Shown here: piece after piece, positions 7,201 to 10,789 of the stretch
Numbering within the stretch: position 1 is the stretch's first letter
Layout: every line of letters starts with the position of its first letter
Source of the DNA: a bacterium
GTDB lineage: Bacteria > Bacteroidota > Bacteroidia > Cytophagales > Thermonemataceae
NCBI GenBank assembly: GCA_025362415.1
Contig: JANYGM010000074.1
Location: forward strand, 1-10,789
Length of the DNA stretch: 10,789 nt
Direction: 5' to 3'
Program-made: the position numbers and the translations under genes
Notes under the pieces: model-generated
The model's database searches: none
What the model was told of the DNA's origin: nothing
Seen by the model: only the letters and a program-made list of their open reading frames with translations

Positions 7201-7335
7201 GTTGTGAATTGTGAGTTGTGAGTTGTGAATTAGAATATAAAAATCCCCTAAAACTAAGTTTTAGGGGATTTTTAACGAATTATATAAAAGTGAATCATTT
7301 AAACTCACAACTCAAAATTTACAACTCACAACTCA
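7198..7335. repeat. inverted heptanucleotide repeat array 2 (TGADDTR) around a terminator
   Basis: Five heptamers, mainly TGAGTTG and TGAATTG (7198-7232), start on the TGA stop codon of the dehydrogenase gene. Five more in the opposite orientation (7301-7335) end seven bases from the TAA stop of the convergent lipoprotein gene. The two 35-base arms match at 29 of 35 positions. The middle heptamer of the right arm is degenerate (TAAATTT on the minus strand). The space between the arms contains a perfect terminator hairpin (7238-7274). The unit has the same TGA-first, T-at-position-6 form as array 1 but a different spelling. Confidence 0.75.
7238..7274. terminator. bidirectional intrinsic terminator
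   Basis: A perfect 17-bp stem (7238-7254 with 7258-7274) closes a three-base TAA loop. The core is TCCCCTAAAAC / GTTTTAGGGGA, flanked by A5 on the left and T5 on the right, so a U-run follows the GC core in either direction. It lies between the convergent dehydrogenase and lipoprotein genes and can serve both. Confidence 0.9.
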
Positions 7336-7341
7336 AAAAAC

Positions 7342-8538
7342 TTATTTCCTTCTAGCTACAAGTACACTTACTTTTTGTACTTCTTTCCAATGGTAACCAT
7401 AAGGAAAACCTAGTTTTTTCACTAAGCTATCTTTTTTAAATTCTGCTGCAAGTTCTGGTTGGTAGGTATAACCTCCAAAATCAGCTACTGGACGAGCATA
7501 ACCGCCATAAAGTTGTACTTTCCACTTTCCACTTTCCATATAATCTTTAAAACGAACGCCAGTATCATCTTGCAAAACAGCTTTTGTTTCTTCCATTACT
7601 AATTTTTTGATAGTAAGGAAGTTAGGATTAAACAAAATGTAAGAAGCAGACTTCAAATAACCAACTTTATTAGGAAAACTACGGATAAAATTCTCCAAAT
7701 TTTGTTTTTTCTTCATTTTGCTATCTTCCACATCAGTACCAAAATAATACAATGTTTGTGGTTTTTTTCTATCTTTATTGATAAATTGAATAGCCAAACC
7801 GTAAACCTCTACATTCTCTTTTTTGTCGTCTAGTGGTTTTAAAGTAGGTTTTCCGTCTTTATCCAAAAATACTTTATTGATACTAATGACTTTGTTGCCT
7901 GTGCGTGCCATAAACACGTTGATAATTGGCGCAACGCCTTGAGAACGGCGGTACAAATCAGACCCCATATAGCTAGTAATGAAGTAGTTACGAGCCATAA
8001 CGTCTTCTAGCGCATTGCGTATATCACCCATATAAGCCGTTACGTATTGTTCGTTTTTCTTACCAAAATCATTGGGCATATGTCCTACACCTTCCAAACC
8101 AAACATTAAAAAATTATCACAATTAGGAAAAATATTATAAGCATTTAAGAAATCCGGACCACTAAAAGGATAAAAAAGTGTATTTCCTTCCTTGTTCATA
8201 TCCGCAATTTCTGCATCACGCCATTTGCGCATAGGAGCTAAATATTTGGCATCAAGCCCAGTCCAACCTTTGTTCAAAAAGTCCATTTGCTGCTTTACAA
8301 CAGGCATTTTAGCCACACTACCAAATCCCGTTGTATCTTCTACAGGAAGACCCGAAATAAGGGCAGCAAGCGTTGTTGCTTTTTGGTCAATAGGAATAAC
8401 TACTTCTTTTTCCTTTTGAACGGTTTTGGTTGTATCTTTTTTATCTTTGTCTTTATCTGTTGCAGTATCTTTGCAAGAACTGGTAAAAATCAGCGCAATA
8501 GGCAAGCACAAAGATAGTGCTTTATGTATTTTGAACAT
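7342..8538 (-). CDS. lipoprotein of unrecognised family
   Basis: This 398-residue protein has a hydrophobic lipoprotein signal peptide with a lipobox-like IFTSSC, making Cys22 the probable lipidated residue. It is followed by a Lys/Asp/Thr-rich linker (about 23-48) that would tether a globular domain to a membrane. The start of the linker (CKDT...) is acidic and basic but is not a clear surface-export signal, so the side of the outer membrane is open. The globular part has motifs that look conserved in character: KYLAPMRKWRDAE (98-110), LFYPFSGPDFLNAY (121-134) and FLMFGLEGVGHMPN (143-156). A C-terminal Tyr/Gly-rich stretch, YGGYARPVADFGGYTYQPE, follows. I cannot assign a domain or function. 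It is monocistronic, with a -7 promoter box 37 bases upstream of the ATG, and shares the bidirectional terminator with the dehydrogenase gene. Confidence 0.8.
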   Translation of the reverse strand: MFKIHKALSLCLPIALIFTSSCKDTATDKDKDKKDTTKTVQKEKEVVIPIDQKATTLAALISGLPVEDTTGFGSVAKMPVVKQQMDFLNKGWTGLDAKYLAPMRKWRDAEIADMNKEGNTLFYPFSGPDFLNAYNIFPNCDNFLMFGLEGVGHMPNDFGKKNEQYVTAYMGDIRNALEDVMARNYFITSYMGSDLYRRSQGVAPIINVFMARTGNKVISINKVFLDKDGKPTLKPLDDKKENVEVYGLAIQFINKDRKKPQTLYYFGTDVEDSKMKKKQNLENFIRSFPNKVGYLKSASYILFNPNFLTIKKLVMEETKAVLQDDTGVRFKDYMESGKWKVQLYGGYARPVADFGGYTYQPELAAEFKKDSLVKKLGFPYGYHWKEVQKVSVLVARRK

Positions 8539-8575
8539 ATTTTTGATAGTTTTTTAAATTTTTAGAAATATTCCA

Positions 8576-8583
8576 CAAATCTA
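8576..8583 (-). promoter_or_regulatory. -7 promoter box for the lipoprotein gene
   Basis: TAGATTTG on the minus strand matches TAnnTTTG exactly, 37 bases upstream of the lipoprotein ATG at 8538. This is the same distance range as the lnt and sensor promoters. No clear -33 TTTG is visible. Confidence 0.5.
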
Positions 8584-8620
8584 AGAAATATAATTAGATA
8601 ATCATTAGATAAAAATAGTT

Positions 8621-8647
8621 TTTTTGAGATTTTTGAGGATTTTTGAG
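8621..8647 (+). repeat. three phased TTTTTGAG repeats
   Basis: TTTTTGAG occurs at 8621-8628, 8630-8637 and 8640-8647, spaced 9 and 10 bases apart, close to one helical turn. The group overlaps the -33 region of the promoter reading toward the coiled-coil protein gene, where it could be a multi-copy regulator site or an intrinsically bent T-tract. Confidence 0.4.
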
Positions 8648-8665
8648 TTAAAAATGTTATTTTTG
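8632..8665 (+). promoter_or_regulatory. candidate promoter of the coiled-coil protein gene
   Basis: TATTTTTG at 8658-8665 matches the -7 consensus, and TTTG at 8632-8635 lies 22 bases before it, one base beyond the usual 19-21 spacing. The ATG is 72 bases downstream. A weaker box, TATCTTTA at 8702-8709 (one mismatch), is nearer at 28 bases and is an alternative. Confidence 0.4.
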
Positions 8666-8737
8666 TAAAATATTTCCACTCTAATATTTGCAAAAAAGTT
8701 TTATCTTTAAGAAATTTTGAAATTTAAGAACGCAACA

Positions 8738-9259
8738 ATGAAAAAAATACTTATAATTTTATTCTTGACTGTTCCTTTGGGTGCTTATGCCCAAACGGAG
8801 AGAGAACTTTTATTGGAACTTGTCAAACAACAAGCTAAACTTACAGAACAAGTAGCAAATACTAATGCCAAAGTTGATAAACTCATTGACAAAATGGACA
8901 AACTTTCTGAACAACAAATAGCCACCACACTAGAAATTAAGGGAATTAGTACAGAAATGAAAGGAGTACAAGAGAATATAAAAACCCTTTATACGTTAAT
9001 ACTTGGGACTCTAGCTGGCGTATTTGGAATGGTGGCAATGGTTTTCTGGGACAGAAGAGCCTCTATAAGTCCAATAGAAGCAAAAGCCAACGCCTTAAAA
9101 TTAGAAAATGAAGTTTTGGTTAAAGAAATTGAATTACTTAAAGAAAGAGATGCAAAACGAGAAGAAAAAGAAACTAAGGCGGCAGAAAAACAACTCAAAA
9201 ACGAACTCGTTTTTAAAAAATTATTTGAAAAATTCCCTGATTTGTCTAGTTCTCTATAA
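8738..9259 (+). CDS. small single-span membrane protein with coiled coils on both sides
   Basis: This 173-residue protein has a signal peptide at 1-18 (MKKILIILFL... ending AYA-Q). A heptad-patterned helix follows at about 20-82, with Leu/Val/Ile at a and d positions (LLLELVKQQAKLTEQV, VDKLIDKMDKL). A membrane segment lies at about 84-104 (LYTLILGTLAGVFGMVAMVF) and ends in WDRR, placing what follows in the cytoplasm. A highly charged Glu/Lys coiled coil covers about 112-160. Thus the predicted layout is periplasmic coiled coil, membrane, cytoplasmic coiled coil. Similar small proteins are, as I recall, common in Cytophagales but have no known function. The frame opens seven codons earlier at a TTG (8717); the ATG at 8738 was preferred because the signal peptide begins there with the classic MKK. 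A hairpin terminator follows 26 bases after the stop. Confidence 0.75.
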   Translation: MKKILIILFLTVPLGAYAQTERELLLELVKQQAKLTEQVANTNAKVDKLIDKMDKLSEQQIATTLEIKGISTEMKGVQENIKTLYTLILGTLAGVFGMVAMVFWDRRASISPIEAKANALKLENEVLVKEIELLKERDAKREEKETKAAEKQLKNELVFKKLFEKFPDLSSSL

Positions 9260-9284
9260 AAATAATCCCAATTAACACAATTTC

Positions 9285-9320
9285 CACGAAAAAGCTAGTC
9301 ACTTTTTCGTGTAGTTTTTT
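9285..9320 (+). terminator. intrinsic terminator after the coiled-coil protein gene
   Basis: CACGAAAAAG (9285-9294) and CTTTTTCGTG (9302-9311) form a perfect 10-bp stem with a 7-base loop, followed by TAG and six T. It lies between the coiled-coil gene and argS and indicates that argS has its own transcription start. Confidence 0.8.
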
Positions 9321-9360
9321 AAGACAAATCTATAGATTTTATCAAAAATATCCTCAACCA

Positions 9361-10789
9361 ATGAACATCAATACATTACTTCAAGAAACTATTAAAAAAG
9401 CTCTTTTTGAGCTTTATAACAAAGAAATTATGGACATTAGTCAGATAGAATTGCAACCAACACGCAAGGAATTTGAAGGCTCACATACTTTTGTAACCTT
9501 TGGACTTGCCAAAGAATTACAAAAAAAACCTGCTGAAATAGCACAAGAACTAGGGCAATATTTACAAAATAATCCTGAAAAAACAGGAGATATAGTGCTT
9601 AAATTTAACGCTGTGCAGGGTTTTTTGAATATCACTTTAAAAGATAGCATTTGGATAACACTTTTTGAAGAGATTTTGAAGGAAAATACCCAAAATGGTA
9701 GTTATGGGCAGTTTCCCGCAAAAAATGCTAAAATGGTTGTTGAATATTGCTCACCAAACACCAACAAACCAATACATTTGGGGCATTTGCGCAATAATTT
9801 TCTGGGTTTTTCTGTGTCACGCATTTTGGAAATGTATGGTTATGAAGTGCATAAAACGCAGATAATCAACGACAGAGGCATACATATATGCAAATCTATG
9901 CTTGCCTATACCAAATTTGGCAACATCAATGCTGATGGCATCACTATGGATTTGTTTGAAACACCAGAAAGTGCAGGCATCAAAGGTGACCACCTTGTAG
10001 GAAAATACTATGTAAGGTTTGATAAAGAATTGAAGAAAGAAACGAAACCATTTTTGGAGAAATTATACCAAAATGACCTAGAAGATTGCACAGATGCAGA
10101 GAAAATTGTCGTTACAAAATCACTAGAAAAATACCATATCATCATTAAAAATCTTGATATAGAAAAACAAAATATTGTATCAAATAATATGCTAGATAGC
10201 ATTAGTGATGAGGTAAAAGCACTTTTTGAAAGCTGGAACGTAGTAGAAAATTCTGCAGAAAAAGAAATTTCTACCAAAGATTTACTCAAACATTTGGACG
10301 AATTAGAGGAGAAAAAACTTTGCCCAAAAGATTTTGTTAAGCAAATTAGAAAAATCTCCAAATTAGAGAATGAATTAGACGAAATAAACGGAAATCTTAA
10401 ACTTATTGCTCAAAATAAGACTGCAATAATGAAAGAAGCGCAAGAAATGCTACGTTTGTGGGAGCAAAATGACCCTAAAACGGTAGAATTATGGCAAAAA
10501 ATGAATACTTGGGTTTATGAGGGTTTTGATGCTACTTACCAAAATATTGGTGTAAGTTTTGACTCAAAATACTACGAATCTAATACCTATATTTTGGGCA
10601 AAGATATGGTGGAGGAAGGCTTGAAAAAGGACGTTTTTTACCAGAAAGAAGATAATTCAGTTTGGGCTGATTTGTCTGCGGAAGGACTTGACCACAAGAT
10701 AGTTTTGCGCTCTGATGGCACTTCTGTTTATATTACACAGGATTTGGGAACGGCAGACTTGCGCCACAAAGACCACCAAATGCAAGGAA
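9361..10789 (+). CDS. argS: arginyl-tRNA synthetase, N-terminal 476 codons, with a large internal insertion
   Basis: ArgRS charges tRNA-Arg with arginine in the cytoplasm; it is essential. The open frame runs from ATG 9361 to the window end without a stop. Residues 1 to about 90 are the N-terminal additional (tRNA D-loop binding) domain. The catalytic domain begins with VVEYCSPNTNKPIHLGHLRN, whose HIGH signature is HLGH (139-142). Later class I ArgRS signatures follow: INDRG, GDHLVGKYYV, EAQEMLRLWE (359 onward), MNTWVYEGFD, YYESNTY and DGTSVYITQDLGTADLR. The KMSKS region and anticodon domain lie beyond the window. Between GDHLVGKYYVRFDKE and EAQEMLR there are about 146 residues where I expect about 45; the excess (about residues 229-352) is Lys/Glu/Leu-rich and helical-looking, in frame, with no repeats. 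Upstream, only a weak -7 box (TAGATTTT, 9333-9340) is visible after the terminator. Confidence 0.95.
   Translation, partial: MNINTLLQETIKKALFELYNKEIMDISQIELQPTRKEFEGSHTFVTFGLAKELQKKPAEIAQELGQYLQNNPEKTGDIVLKFNAVQGFLNITLKDSIWITLFEEILKENTQNGSYGQFPAKNAKMVVEYCSPNTNKPIHLGHLRNNFLGFSVSRILEMYGYEVHKTQIINDRGIHICKSMLAYTKFGNINADGITMDLFETPESAGIKGDHLVGKYYVRFDKELKKETKPFLEKLYQNDLEDCTDAEKIVVTKSLEKYHIIIKNLDIEKQNIVSNNMLDSISDEVKALFESWNVVENSAEKEISTKDLLKHLDELEEKKLCPKDFVKQIRKISKLENELDEINGNLKLIAQNKTAIMKEAQEMLRLWEQNDPKTVELWQKMNTWVYEGFDATYQNIGVSFDSKYYESNTYILGKDMVEEGLKKDVFYQKEDNSVWADLSAEGLDHKIVLRSDGTSVYITQDLGTADLRHKDHQMQG

Noticed and set aside
10008..10361. 117-codon open frame on the minus strand
   Set aside because: It lies wholly inside argS in the opposite strand, is Ser/Phe-rich as expected for the complement of Lys/Glu codons, and has no promoter or homology cue.
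10045..10416. Intein in argS
   Set aside because: The segment is too short and lacks the Cys/Ser start, the His-Asn end and the splicing blocks; it is a plain insertion.
1..10789. tRNA, rRNA, riboswitch or defence-system genes
   Set aside because: No cloverleaf, rRNA segment, known riboswitch core or defence-protein motif was recognised in reading both strands.

Overview
The window looks like a chromosomal segment of a strongly AT-rich Bacteroidota bacterium, most likely of the Cytophagales (Flexibacter/Bernardetia/Microscilla-like). The grounds are the protein types (a propeller plus triple-Tyr sensor, a Bacteroidota-type ArgRS, a Lnt, and signal peptides ending in Ala-Gln), the absence of Shine-Dalgarno sequences close to the starts, and several copies of the Bacteroidota -7 promoter element TAnnTTTG at plausible distances from start codons. 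The genus is an inference. Most of the genes are ordinary household or envelope genes with no shared pathway. I see no defence island, CRISPR array, prophage or complete transposon.

Layout. Bases 1-42 (minus) hold the first 14 codons of a four-helix-bundle (23S rRNA intervening-sequence type) protein. Bases 105-279 form a small non-coding MITE-like element with perfect 15-bp terminal inverted repeats and a second, GC-rich inverted repeat inside; it may supply the promoter of the next gene. Bases 322-1122 (+) encode a secreted alpha/beta-hydrolase, and 1148-2767 (minus) encode apolipoprotein N-acyltransferase (lnt). A divergent promoter region (2768-3048) separates lnt from 3049-5907 (+), a 952-residue periplasmic propeller/Y_Y_Y sensor-like protein that ends in three membrane segments and has no kinase or DNA-binding output. 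Bases 5995-7200 (+) encode a Lys1-type saccharopine dehydrogenase-like enzyme. Bases 7342-8538 (minus) encode a lipoprotein of unrecognised family, 8738-9259 (+) a small coiled-coil membrane protein, and 9361 to the window end (+) the first 476 codons of argS.

The most unusual signals are between and inside these genes. (1) The dehydrogenase gene is bracketed by two inverted arrays of a degenerate 7-bp repeat, consensus TGADDTR. Each array begins exactly on the TGA stop codon of the gene before it. The second array encloses a perfect 17-bp bidirectional terminator stem. (2) The ArgRS catalytic domain carries an in-frame insertion of roughly 100 residues that I do not expect in this enzyme. 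(3) The propeller sensor lacks any known output module. (4) The MITE-like element carries a -7 promoter box facing the hydrolase gene.

Three starts were moved downstream of near-cognate TTG codons. For lnt and the sensor, the TTG start overlaps or lies upstream of a promoter -7 box; for the coiled-coil protein, the downstream ATG begins a clean signal peptide.
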